This document shows, piece by piece, positions 36,002 through 44,241 of a DNA stretch of 64,000 bases. The stretch is from the NCBI RefSeq assembly GCF_014646255.1, contig NZ_BMNC01000011.1, positions 87,927-151,926 of the forward strand. The letters are read 5' to 3'. Source of the DNA: Lentzea pudingi. Lineage in GTDB: Bacteria; Actinomycetota; Actinomycetes; Mycobacteriales; Pseudonocardiaceae. Each line of letters opens with the position of its first letter. Position 1 is the stretch's first letter. Under the pieces are notes generated by a model. That model ran no database searches. It saw only the letters and a program-made list of their open reading frames with translations, and was not told where the DNA came from. The translations under genes and the position numbers were made by a program.

Positions 36002-36490
36002 GTGACTCCGCAACTGCGCACGCCTCGTCACCAGGTGAGCCCGAAGTCCGTCCTGCTGTGGACGATGCAGGCCGCCGTCTTCTGGCTCGTGCTGTTCGTG
36101 CCCCAGCTGATCGTGTTCCTGCTGGTGAGCAACCCGCCGACGTGGGAGCTCGTGCTCATGGTCGCCACGGGTGTCGTCGGCGTCGTGCACACCGCGGTCG
36201 AACCGAGCTGGCGCTACCGCGTGCACCGCTGGGAGACCACGCCGGACGCCGTCTACACCCTCTCCGGCTGGCTGAACCAGGAGTGGCGCGTCGCGCCGGT
36301 GTCGCGCATCCAGACGATCGACACGAAACGCGGGCCGTTCCAGCAGATGCTCGGTCTCTCGACCGTCACGGTGACGACGGCGTCCGCGGCCGGCCCGGTG
36401 GAGATCGAGGGCCTGGAGCACGAGGTCGCGCAGAGGCTCGTGGTGGAACTGACGAACACCACCCAGGCCACGCCCGGTGATGCCACGTGA
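36002..36490 (+). CDS. bPH2-domain membrane protein (YdbS-like)
   Basis: A 162-residue protein with two adjacent membrane segments at about residues 18-40 and 46-64 (VFWLVLFVPQLIVFLLV, then ELVLMVATGVVGVVHTAV) and a bacterial PH domain at about 75-150 (YRVHRWETTPDAVYTLSGWL, RIQTIDTKRGPFQQMLGLST). It is the short partner of the YdbS/YdbT pair found across Gram-positive bacteria. The role is unknown; membrane stress or competence-like functions have been proposed for relatives. GTG 36002 fits family starts better than GTG 35978. The stop overlaps the GTG of the next gene. Confidence 0.85.
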   Translation: MTPQLRTPRHQVSPKSVLLWTMQAAVFWLVLFVPQLIVFLLVSNPPTWELVLMVATGVVGVVHTAVEPSWRYRVHRWETTPDAVYTLSGWLNQEWRVAPVSRIQTIDTKRGPFQQMLGLSTVTVTTASAAGPVEIEGLEHEVAQRLVVELTNTTQATPGDAT

Positions 36491-38037
36491 CCACCCCGGC
36501 GGAGGTTCCGGCCGGGCTGCCCGCCGCGCCGGAGTTCACCGAGCCGCTGCAGGAGTGGCACCGCCTGCACGTGCGGATGCTGGTCGTGCGCCCGCTCAAC
36601 GAGGGCGTCGCGATGCTGGTGCCGATCCTCGTGCTGCTGTTCACCGGCAACGGCGAGAAGTGGCGGCTCATCGCGTCCGGCGCGACGGTCGCGATGATCC
36701 TCGCGTTCAGCTACCTCATCTGGCGCACCACGAGGTACCGAATCACCGAAGAGAAGGTCGAGCTGCACACGGGCCTGTTGACCCGCAAGCAGCTCGCGGT
36801 GCCGCGTGATCGCATCAGGACGGTCGACCTCACCTCCAAGCCGGGCCACCGGATCTTCGGGCTCTCGGCGGTGCGGATCGGCACGGGCCAGCAGGACGTG
36901 CCGGGCACGGACGGGCTCACGCTCGACGCGGTGACGCAGCAGGAGGCCGAACGGCTGCGGTTGGTGTTGCTGCAGAAGGGAACCGCGCCCCGGGCCGTCG
37001 CTTCGGAGGGCGAGAGCGCGGAACCGGTCCCGCTGCCGGAGTCCGAGGTGATCTCGCAGCTCGACCTGAAGTGGCTGAAGTACGCGCCGCTGTCGTTGTC
37101 GGGCCTCGTCGCGATCGGTGCCGTGTTCGGCGTGCTGTCGAACTACGCCGACGACCTCGGCCTGCACCCGGTGCAGGACCTGTGGGAGTGGCTGTTCGAG
37201 AACCCGAGCCTCGCGCTCATCGCCGCGTTCCTGGTCGGGCTGGCCGTGGTCGGGCTGATCCTGTCGGTCCCGCTCTACATCCTGCAGTTCTGGAACTACC
37301 GGCTGACCCGCGAGCCGGACGGAACCCTGCGCGTGCAACGAGGTCTGCTCACCACCCGCTCGGTCTCGGTGGAGGAGCAACGGCTTCGCGGCGTCGACAT
37401 CCAGGAACCGCTGCTGGTGCGCGCCGGCAAGGGCGCGAAGCTCGCCGCCGTGACGACGGGCCTGGGTTCGAAGGGTGAGAGCAACCTGCTGCTGCCTCCC
37501 GCGCCGTTGTCCGTGGCGCACCAGGTCTCGCGGGACGTGCTGAAGGTCGGCAGCGACCCGACGACGCTGAGGCTGCGCAAGCACCCGTTCGCCGCGTTGC
37601 GCCGCAGCATGTTCCGGCACACCGTCCCGTGGGTCGTGATCGCGGTGGGTCTGGCGATCTGGGCTCCGTCGTGGGCGTGGCCGATCCCGGTGGCGATCCT
37701 CCCGTTCGCCGCACTGGTCGGCTGGGACAACTACCGATCGCTGGGCAACGCGCTGGACGAGCGTTATCTGGTGACGCGCAACAACTCCCTGGTCCGCAGC
37801 ACGGTCGCGTTGCAGCGCACCGGCATCATCGGGTGGCGCATCCGGCGTTCGTTCTTCCAGCGCCGAAGCGGGTTGATGACGATCGGTGCGACCACCGCGG
37901 CGGGCGCGGGCGTCTACCACGTCACGGACGTCGGCGAGTCCCACGGCCTGGCGCTCGCGGACGAGGCGGTGCCGGACCTGTTGCGCCCGTTCCTCGTGGA
38001 CTCCACTGTGGACGATCAAGCCGAGCGGAACGCCTGA
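36487..38037 (+). CDS. Membrane protein with three bPH2 domains (YdbT-like)
   Basis: A 516-residue partner of the preceding protein. Hydrophobic pairs at about residues 38-75, 205-265 and 375-410 alternate with three PH repeats, recognised by LTRKQLAVPRDRIRTVDL (about 96-113), LTTRSVSVEEQRLRGVDI (about 285-302) and VRSTVALQRTGIIGWRIR (about 433-450). The repeated basic-VxxxRIQ pattern is the hallmark of this family. The start overlaps the upstream stop by four bases (GTGA), so the two are translated together. Its 3' end overlaps the convergent glxA-type gene by 22 bp. The cellular role is unknown. Confidence 0.86.
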   Translation: MTTPAEVPAGLPAAPEFTEPLQEWHRLHVRMLVVRPLNEGVAMLVPILVLLFTGNGEKWRLIASGATVAMILAFSYLIWRTTRYRITEEKVELHTGLLTRKQLAVPRDRIRTVDLTSKPGHRIFGLSAVRIGTGQQDVPGTDGLTLDAVTQQEAERLRLVLLQKGTAPRAVASEGESAEPVPLPESEVISQLDLKWLKYAPLSLSGLVAIGAVFGVLSNYADDLGLHPVQDLWEWLFENPSLALIAAFLVGLAVVGLILSVPLYILQFWNYRLTREPDGTLRVQRGLLTTRSVSVEEQRLRGVDIQEPLLVRAGKGAKLAAVTTGLGSKGESNLLLPPAPLSVAHQVSRDVLKVGSDPTTLRLRKHPFAALRRSMFRHTVPWVVIAVGLAIWAPSWAWPIPVAILPFAALVGWDNYRSLGNALDERYLVTRNNSLVRSTVALQRTGIIGWRIRRSFFQRRSGLMTIGATTAAGAGVYHVTDVGESHGLALADEAVPDLLRPFLVDSTVDDQAERNA

Positions 38038-38951
38038 CGGTAGGCGCTCGGCGAGACCCCGATCGAGGCGGCCAGCTGCTGCCGCAGAGCCGCGCCGGTG
38101 CCGAAGCCGGCGTGGTTCGCGACCTGGTCGATCGGCAGGTCGGTCGACTCCAGGAGGTGCCGGGCCCGGTCGACGCGCTGCTGGGTCAGCCACTGGCCCG
38201 GTGACATGCCGGTCTCCGCGCGGAACCGGCGGGTGAACGTCCGCACGCTCATCCGCACCTGCCCGGCCATCGCGGCGAGGTCGAGCGGTTCTTGGAGCCG
38301 CTCCAAGGCCCACTCGCGAGCGAGCGCGGTCGAGGTGTCCGGGTAGCTCGGCACCGGCCGGTCGACGAACTGGGACTGGCCGCCCTGCCGCCACGCCGGG
38401 ACGACGCAGTAGCGGGCGACCCAGTTCGCCACCTCGCTGCCGTGGTCGGACCTGATGACGTGCAGGCACAGGTCGATGCCCGCCGCGACGCCCGCCGAGG
38501 TGAGCACGTCGCCGTCGTCGATGAACAGCACGTCCGGGTTGAGCCGCACCTCGGGGTACAGCGCGCGGAACTGGTCCGTGGTGCGCCAGTGCGTGGTGGC
38601 CGGCCTGCCGTCGAGCAGCCCGGCGGCGGCGAGCACGAACGCCCCGGTGCAGATCGACATGATCCGCCGCGCGTTCGTCGTCGTGAGCGCCTCCAGCACG
38701 GCCGGTTCGAGCCGGCCCTCGCGCGCGGGCTGGTAGTGGGTGCCCGGCACGAGCACCGTGTCGGCGTCTTGGAGCACCTCCAAGCCGTGCTCGGGCGCGA
38801 TGGTGAAGCCGCCGGTCGTGGGGATCGGACGGCGGTCCGGCGAGCAGACGACGACCTCGTACCGGTCCTCCAACCGGCCGAACATGTGCGTCGAGCTGCC
38901 GATGTCGAACGCGACTGACTTCTCGAGCGCGAGAACGGCGATCCGGTGCAT
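38016..38951 (-). CDS. GlxA-family regulator (DJ-1/PfpI plus AraC helix-turn-helix)
   Basis: A 311-residue regulator. Residues 1-165 are a DJ-1/PfpI-like domain with the nucleophile-elbow Cys in SICTGAFVLAAAGLL (about residue 100), but this subfamily is not known as an enzyme. The C-terminal AraC domain carries DLAAMAGQVRMSVRTFTRRF and DLPIDQVANHAGFGTGAALR. In streptomycetes such regulators respond to small metabolites or cAMP-like cues. It is divergent from an MFS transporter, with 71 bp between starts, and probably controls it. ATG 38951 is well placed. Confidence 0.88.
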   Translation of the reverse strand: MHRIAVLALEKSVAFDIGSSTHMFGRLEDRYEVVVCSPDRRPIPTTGGFTIAPEHGLEVLQDADTVLVPGTHYQPAREGRLEPAVLEALTTTNARRIMSICTGAFVLAAAGLLDGRPATTHWRTTDQFRALYPEVRLNPDVLFIDDGDVLTSAGVAAGIDLCLHVIRSDHGSEVANWVARYCVVPAWRQGGQSQFVDRPVPSYPDTSTALAREWALERLQEPLDLAAMAGQVRMSVRTFTRRFRAETGMSPGQWLTQQRVDRARHLLESTDLPIDQVANHAGFGTGAALRQQLAASIGVSPSAYRQAFRSA

Positions 38952-39022
38952 GGCCTGATTCTTTCACATGTTGGCCATCGGGCCACTGGTTGCAGCGTCG
39001 GCCATCACCGAACCTTGTCGGC

Positions 39023-40288
39023 GTGAGACTCCATTGGGCCTGGGTTGTCGCAGGCGTGTCCTTCATCGCCCTGGTGGGCGCGGCGTCGTTCCGTGCGGCG
39101 CCGGGTGCGTTGATCGAGCCGTTGCGGGCGGAGTTCGGCTGGAGCACGGCCACGATCTCGCTCGCCATCTCGATCAACCTGTTGCTGTACGGGCTGACCG
39201 CGCCGTTCGCGGCCGCGCTGATGGACAAGTTCGGCGTGCGGGTCGTGGTGACCTGGGCGTTGACGATGGTCGCGATCGGCAGCGGGCTCACGGTGTTCAT
39301 GACCGCGTCCTGGCAGCTGGTCCTGCTGTGGGGTGTGGTCGTCGGACTCGGCACCGGCTCGATGGCGCTGGCGTTCGTCGCGACGATCACCGGTCGCTGG
39401 TTCGTGAAGCACCGCGGCCTGGTCACGGGTGTGCTGACGGCCGGTGGCGCGGCCGGGCAGCTGGTGTTCCTGCCGACGATCGCGTGGCTCTCCGAGAGCT
39501 ACGGCTGGCGGTACGCGTCCCTGGTGATCTGCGTCGCCGCACTGGCCGTCGTGCCGCTGGCCGCGTTCTTCCTGCGCGAGTACCCGCGGGACGTGGGACT
39601 GCTGCCGCTCGGCGCCTCCGAGGACACTCCCCCGCCGCCGACCGGTGGTGCGGCTCGTCGTGCCCTGGGCGCGTTGACCGCCGCCGCGAGGACCCGGCCG
39701 TTCTGGCTGCTGGCCGGAGGGTTCGCGATCTGCGGCGCCTCGACGAACGGACTGGTGGGCACGCACTTCATCCCCGCCGCGCACGACCACGGCATGCCGA
39801 CGACGACCGCGGCCGGACTGCTCGCGCTGGTCGGCGTGTTCGACATCGTGGGCACGATCGCGTCCGGCTGGCTGACCGACCGCGTGGACTCGCGGCTGCT
39901 GCTGGCGGGCTACTACGCGTTGCGCGGCCTCTCGCTGATGCTGCTGCCGCAGCTGTTCGGCGAGTCGGCGCACCCGTCGATGCTGGTGTTCATCATCTTC
40001 TACGGCCTCGACTGGGTCGCGACGGTGCCGCCCACCGTGGCGTTGTGCCGCCAGTACTTCGGCATGTCCGGCCCGGTCGTGTTCGGCTGGGTGTTCGCGT
40101 CGCACCAGCTCGGCGCGGCGATCGCGGCCTCGGCGGCCGGGCTCACCCGCGACCACCTGGGCAGCTACGACCTGGCCTGGTACGTCGCGGGCGCTCTCTG
40201 CATCGGCGCGGCCGTGCTGTCAGCGTCGCTTGCGCGAAGTCCCGAAGAGACCCCGCGTGATCTCACGCGCCAGGGCGCTGCCGGCTGA
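39023..40288 (+). CDS. MFS transporter
   Basis: A 421-residue major facilitator with 12 hydrophobic segments and a central loop near residue 195-215 (ASEDTPPPPTGGAARR). The motif A region after segment 2 reads AALMDKFGVRVVV, and the equivalent after segment 8 reads SGWLTDRVDSRLLL. Similar proteins belong to the oxalate/formate-antiporter-like and monocarboxylate group, but the substrate is not determined. I chose GTG 39023 because typical N-termini begin just before the first segment (RLHWAWVVAGVSF); the longer frame to 38990 has no ribosome site. It is divergent from the GlxA regulator. The last 69 bp overlap the convergent ATPase gene. Confidence 0.88.
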   Translation: MRLHWAWVVAGVSFIALVGAASFRAAPGALIEPLRAEFGWSTATISLAISINLLLYGLTAPFAAALMDKFGVRVVVTWALTMVAIGSGLTVFMTASWQLVLLWGVVVGLGTGSMALAFVATITGRWFVKHRGLVTGVLTAGGAAGQLVFLPTIAWLSESYGWRYASLVICVAALAVVPLAAFFLREYPRDVGLLPLGASEDTPPPPTGGAARRALGALTAAARTRPFWLLAGGFAICGASTNGLVGTHFIPAAHDHGMPTTTAAGLLALVGVFDIVGTIASGWLTDRVDSRLLLAGYYALRGLSLMLLPQLFGESAHPSMLVFIIFYGLDWVATVPPTVALCRQYFGMSGPVVFGWVFASHQLGAAIAASAAGLTRDHLGSYDLAWYVAGALCIGAAVLSASLARSPEETPRDLTRQGAAG

Positions 40289-41737
40289 CCGCAGGAACGA
40301 CTTGACGGCGCTGTTGCCCAGCACCTTCTCGACCATCCCCGGTTCCTCCTTCTCCTGCCGGCGAGGAGGTTCCGGGGCCTGCTGTTCCTCCTGCGGTGGC
40401 GCGACCTTCGCCATCAGCCGCTCGTAGGCCGACTCGCGGTCGACGGTCTCCGCGTACTTGCCGTGGAGGTCGCTCTGGGAGGCCGCCTGCCTGATCGCGT
40501 CGTTGCCGATGGTGTCCATCAACGAGCGCGGCGCGCGCAGCCGGGTCCACGCGACCGGGGTCGGTGCGCCCTTCTCGCTCAGCACGGTGATGACCGCCTC
40601 GCCGATGCCGAGCGACGTGAGGGCCTTCTCCAGGTCGTAGTGCGGTGTCGTCGGGTACGTCTTCACCGTGCGCGCCAACGCCTTCTGGTCGTCGGGCGTG
40701 AACGCGCGCAGGGCGTGCTGGACGCGTGCGCCGAGCTGCGACAGCACGTCGTTCGGGATGTCGGTCGGCAGCTGCGTGCAGAAGAAGACCCCGATCCCCT
40801 TCGACCGGATGAGCTTCACGGTCTGGGTGATCTGGTCGAGGAACGCCTTGGAGGCGTTGGAGAACAGCAGATGCGCCTCGTCGAAGAAGAAGACGAGCTT
40901 GGGCTTCTCGACGTCGCCCTCCTCGGGCAACGTCTCGAACAGCTCGGCCAGCAACCACATCAGGAACGTGGAGAACAGCGCCGGGTTGCCCTGCAGCTCA
41001 GCGAGTTCGAGCAGGCTCACGACGCCCTTGCCGTCGCGCTGGCGCATCAGGTCGGCCGGGTCGAGCTCGGGTTCGCCGAAGAACCGGTCGCCGCCCTGCG
41101 CCTCCAGGTTGACCAGCGCCCGCAGGATCACGCCCGCCGTGGAGCCGGAGACACCGCCGATGCCCTTGAGGTCGGCCTTGCCCTCGTCGCTGGTGAGGTG
41201 CTGGATGACGCTGCGCAGGTCCTTGGTGTCGAGCAGCGGCAGACCTCGGCTGTCCGCCCAGTGGAAGATCAGGCCGAGCGTCGACTCCTGCGTGTCGTTC
41301 AGGCCCAGCACCTTCGACAGCAGGATCGGCCCGAAGCTCGTGACCGTTGCCCGCAAGGGCACGCCGATGCCGCCCGTGCCGATCGACAGGAACTGCACGG
41401 GGAACGCCGTGGCGGCCCAGTCGTCACCGGTGTCCTGCGCGCGGGTTTTCGTCCGATCGCTCTCGGCACCCTGTTGCGACAGGCCGGACAGGTCGCCCTT
41501 CACGTCCGCCATCAGCACCGGCACGCCGTTGTCCGACAGCTGTTCGGCGAGCAGCTGGAGGGTCTTGGTCTTGCCGGTTCCCGTTGCGCCGGCGACAAGT
41601 CCGTGGCGGTTGACCATGGACAACGGGATGCGGACGTGCGCGGACGGCTCGACGGCCCCGTCCACCAGCACGGCTCCGAGTTCGATGGCCGCACCCTCGG
41701 ACGCGTACCCGGCAGCGATCTCATCTTGAGCCGTCAT
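40220..41737 (-). CDS. HerA-like/DUF853 P-loop ATPase
   Basis: A 505-residue ATPase related to the VirD4/HerA/FtsK branch. Walker A is GATGTGKT at residues 50-57, and Walker B is LVFFFDEAH ending at 289. ADVKGDLSGL (77-86) and FCTQLPTDIPNDVLSQLGARVQHAL are diagnostic of the DUF853 (YjgR) family. The C-terminal about 60 residues are charged and low in complexity (QEEQQAPEPPRRQEKEEPG). DNA translocation or helicase activity is likely by fold, but the cellular role is unknown. No NurA-type nuclease is adjacent. ATG 41737 lies 73 bp from the divergent oligoribonuclease gene. Confidence 0.88.
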   Translation of the reverse strand: MTAQDEIAAGYASEGAAIELGAVLVDGAVEPSAHVRIPLSMVNRHGLVAGATGTGKTKTLQLLAEQLSDNGVPVLMADVKGDLSGLSQQGAESDRTKTRAQDTGDDWAATAFPVQFLSIGTGGIGVPLRATVTSFGPILLSKVLGLNDTQESTLGLIFHWADSRGLPLLDTKDLRSVIQHLTSDEGKADLKGIGGVSGSTAGVILRALVNLEAQGGDRFFGEPELDPADLMRQRDGKGVVSLLELAELQGNPALFSTFLMWLLAELFETLPEEGDVEKPKLVFFFDEAHLLFSNASKAFLDQITQTVKLIRSKGIGVFFCTQLPTDIPNDVLSQLGARVQHALRAFTPDDQKALARTVKTYPTTPHYDLEKALTSLGIGEAVITVLSEKGAPTPVAWTRLRAPRSLMDTIGNDAIRQAASQSDLHGKYAETVDRESAYERLMAKVAPPQEEQQAPEPPRRQEKEEPGMVEKVLGNSAVKSFLRSAGSALAREITRGLFGTSRKRR

Positions 41738-41809
41738 GCACGGGGAGCGTAACCAGGTTGCTGCACGCCGCCACTCGAAGTTGACGCTCCGCGCAGTAAT
41801 GTTCGGGGC

Positions 41810-42415
41810 GTGATGGATCGTCTGGTGTGGATCGACTGCGAGATGACCGGACTCGACCTGGGCAAGGACGCTCTGATCGAGATCGCGGCACTGGTCACGG
41901 ACGCCGAGCTCAACGTGCTCGGCGAGGGTGTGGACATCGTGATCCACGCTTCCGACGAAGTGCTCGCCTCGATGCCGGAAGTCGTCGTGCAGATGCATGC
42001 CAAGTCGGGCCTGACCGAGGAGGTGCGCGCGTCGGCGGTGTCCCTGGAGGAGGCCGAGGCCGCCGTGCTGGCCTACATCAAGGAGTGGGTGCCGGATCCC
42101 CGGACCGCTCCCCTGGCCGGCAACTCCATCGCCACCGACCGCGGCTTCATCGCGCGCGACATGCCGGCGCTCGACGCCCACCTGCACTACCGCATGGTCG
42201 ACGTGTCGTCGATCAAGGAGCTGTGTCGGCGCTGGTACCCGCGCATCTACTACGCGCAGCCGGGCAAGGGCCTCGCACACCGGGCGCTCGCGGACATCGT
42301 CGAGTCGATCCGGGAGCTCGCGTACTACCGGCGCACGGCGTTCGTGCCGCAGCCCGGCCCGTCGACCGAGCAGGCCCAGGCTGTGGCCGCTGACCTGCTG
42401 AAGAACGTCGAGTAG
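41810..42415 (+). CDS. orn: Oligoribonuclease
   Basis: A 201-residue DEDDh 3'-5' exoribonuclease that finishes RNA decay by degrading di- to penta-nucleotides, including the pGpG made from cyclic di-GMP. Catalytic acids are in WIDCEMTGLD (D9 and E11 from ATG 41813), GNSIATDRGFIARDMP (Asp) and the C-terminal HRALADIVESI (His and Asp). MHAKSGL and YYRR are Orn-specific. Start is GTG 41810 or ATG 41813. A TAATGT box seven bases before GTG suggests a leaderless message. tRNA-His follows downstream. Confidence 0.95.
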   Translation: MMDRLVWIDCEMTGLDLGKDALIEIAALVTDAELNVLGEGVDIVIHASDEVLASMPEVVVQMHAKSGLTEEVRASAVSLEEAEAAVLAYIKEWVPDPRTAPLAGNSIATDRGFIARDMPALDAHLHYRMVDVSSIKELCRRWYPRIYYAQPGKGLAHRALADIVESIRELAYYRRTAFVPQPGPSTEQAQAVAADLLKNVE

Positions 42416-42480
42416 CCCCCCGATTTCAATATCGCTGGCTACCGTTGCTATGCTTTCCAGGCCGGTCAACGACTGGCAAT

Positions 42481-42554
42481 GGTGGGTGTAGCTCAGTCGG
42501 TAGAGCACTGGGTTGTGATCCCAGGTGTCGCGGGTTCAAGTCCCGTCACTCACC
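42481..42554 (+). tRNA. tRNA-His (GTG)
   Basis: The acceptor GTGGGTG (42482-42488) pairs with CACTCAC (42547-42553). The extra 5' G at 42481 stands opposite C73, the identity mark of tRNA-His. The anticodon stem CTGGG/CCCAG holds loop TTGTGAT with anticodon GTG. The T arm has GGTTCAAGTCC. A TATGCT -10-like box lies about 27 bases upstream (42449-42454). Confidence 0.95.
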
Positions 42555-42562
42555 CTTTGTCG

Positions 42563-42590
42563 AAAGGCCCTCGCTTCAGCGGGGGCCTTT
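42563..42590 (+). terminator. Terminator after tRNA-His
   Basis: AAAGGCCCTCGC (42563-42574) pairs with GCGGGGGCCTTT (42579-42590), 12 bp with one G-T pair, loop TTCA, then CTTC. It lies between tRNA-His and the ABC-F gene, whose ATG is 21 bases further on. Confidence 0.88.
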
Positions 42591-42611
42591 CTTCACGTTC
42601 AGGGAGTCTTC

Positions 42612-44237
42612 ATGACCACGCTCGTCGCCAAGGATCTCGCCGCGGGTCACGGTGACCGCGTCCTGTTCTCCGACCTGAACCTCGTCGTCGCTCCCGGCGA
42701 CGTCATCGGGCTCGTCGGCGTGAACGGCGCGGGCAAGTCGACGTTGCTCAAGACGCTGGCCGGGCTGATCCCCGCCGAGTCGGGCCGCGTGACGCTGAGC
42801 CCGCCGTCGGCCAACGTCGGGCACCTGGCCCAGGAGCCCGAACGTCTCGAAGGCGAGACCGTGCGCGACTTCCTGGCCCGCCGCACCGGTGTCGCGGAGG
42901 CCCAGAGGGTTCTGGACGAGGCCACCGAGGCGTTGACCGCCGGCAACGACGAGGGCTACTCGGAAGCGCTCGACCAGTGGCTCGCGCTGGGCGGTGCCGA
43001 CCTCGAAGAGCGCTCACTGGAGGTCGTCGCCGACCTGGGGCTCACAGTGGGCCTCGACGCGGTGATGACCTCGCTGTCCGGTGGCCAGGCGGCACGGGCG
43101 GGCATGGCGTCGTTGCTGCTGAGCCGCTACGACATCTTCCTGCTCGACGAACCGACCAACGACCTGGACCTCGAAGGCCTGGAGCGGCTGGAGAAGTTCG
43201 TCACGGGCCTGCGCGCCGGCACCGTGCTGGTCTCGCACGACCGCGAGTTCCTGGCCCGCACGGTCACGAGCGTGCTGGAGCTCGACCTGCACCAGAACTC
43301 CGTGCGCCTGTTCGGCGGCGGCTACGAGTCGTACCTCGAAGAGCGTGCGCGGGCCCGTCAGCACGCCCGTGACGACTACGAGGAGTTCGCGGACACCAAG
43401 GCCTCGCTGGAAGCCCGTGCGCGCATGCAGCGCTCGTGGATGGAGAAGGGCGTGAAGAACGCCCGGCGCAAGGCGGGCGACAACGACAAGAACGCCCGCA
43501 AGTTCCGTGCCGACGCGACGGAGAAGCAGGCCTCGAAGGCGCGGCAGACCGACCGCATGATCGAACGGCTGGACGTCGTCGAGGAGCCCCGCAAGGAGTG
43601 GGAGCTGCGGATGGAGATCGCCGCGGCCCCGCGGTCCGGTGCCGTGGTGGCGTCGTTGCGGGGGGCCGTGGTCGAGCGCGGCGGGTTCCGGCTGGGACCG
43701 GTGGACCTGCAGATCGACTGGGCGGACCGGGTCGCGATCACCGGGGCGAACGGCGCGGGCAAGTCGACGCTGCTGGCCGCGTTGCTGGGGCGGGTCGAGC
43801 CGACGTCCGGCTACGCGACGCTGGGGTCCGGCGTCGTGGTGGGCGAGGTCGACCAGGCACGCGGGCTGTTCCTGGGTGATCTGCCGCTGGTGGACGCGTT
43901 CGAGGAGGCGGTGCCGGAGATGAACCCGGCCGACGTGCGGACGTTGCTCGCGAAGTTCGGCCTGAAGGCGGCCCACGTGATGCGGCCGGCGGCGTCGCTG
44001 TCACCGGGTGAGCGGACGCGGGCGGCGCTGGCGTTGCTGCAGGGCCGCGGGGTGAACCTGCTGGTGCTGGACGAGCCGACGAACCACCTCGACCTGGCCG
44101 CGATCGAGCAGCTGGAGTCGGCGCTCGAGAACTACCCCGGCACGTTGCTGCTGGTGACGCACGACCGGCGGATGCTGGAGGCGGTGCAGGTGAACCGTCA
44201 CCTGGCCGTGTCGGGCGGCCAGGTGACGGTCTCCTAG
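42612..44237 (+). CDS. ABC-F family ATPase
   Basis: A 541-residue protein with two ABC domains and no membrane segment. Domain 1: Walker A GVNGAGKST (about 35-43), signature LSGGQAARAG, Walker B LLDEPTNDLD. Domain 2: Walker A GANGAGKST, signature LSPGERTRAAL, Walker B VLDEPTNHLD. The linker between them (about 230-330) is long and highly charged (NARRKAGDNDKNARKFRADA), as in ribosome-binding ABC-F proteins that enter the E site. It may be a translation factor or a low-level antibiotic-protection protein; sequence alone does not decide. GGGAG precedes ATG 42612. It is convergent with the L,D-transpeptidase, four bases apart. Confidence 0.9.
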   Translation: MTTLVAKDLAAGHGDRVLFSDLNLVVAPGDVIGLVGVNGAGKSTLLKTLAGLIPAESGRVTLSPPSANVGHLAQEPERLEGETVRDFLARRTGVAEAQRVLDEATEALTAGNDEGYSEALDQWLALGGADLEERSLEVVADLGLTVGLDAVMTSLSGGQAARAGMASLLLSRYDIFLLDEPTNDLDLEGLERLEKFVTGLRAGTVLVSHDREFLARTVTSVLELDLHQNSVRLFGGGYESYLEERARARQHARDDYEEFADTKASLEARARMQRSWMEKGVKNARRKAGDNDKNARKFRADATEKQASKARQTDRMIERLDVVEEPRKEWELRMEIAAAPRSGAVVASLRGAVVERGGFRLGPVDLQIDWADRVAITGANGAGKSTLLAALLGRVEPTSGYATLGSGVVVGEVDQARGLFLGDLPLVDAFEEAVPEMNPADVRTLLAKFGLKAAHVMRPAASLSPGERTRAALALLQGRGVNLLVLDEPTNHLDLAAIEQLESALENYPGTLLLVTHDRRMLEAVQVNRHLAVSGGQVTVS

Positions 44238-44241
44238 AGCT

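Noticed and set aside
39009..39014. CGAACC upstream of the MFS start as an ECF -10 box
   Set aside because: No CAATCC-like hexamer 16 bases upstream, and eight instead of six bases to the GTG.
36253..39426. 1057-codon open frame on the - strand
   Set aside because: It runs antisense through the PH-domain, GlxA and MFS genes and shows repetitive His/Arg/Gln/Ala composition typical of GC-rich shadows. The GlxA gene in another frame has clear domains.
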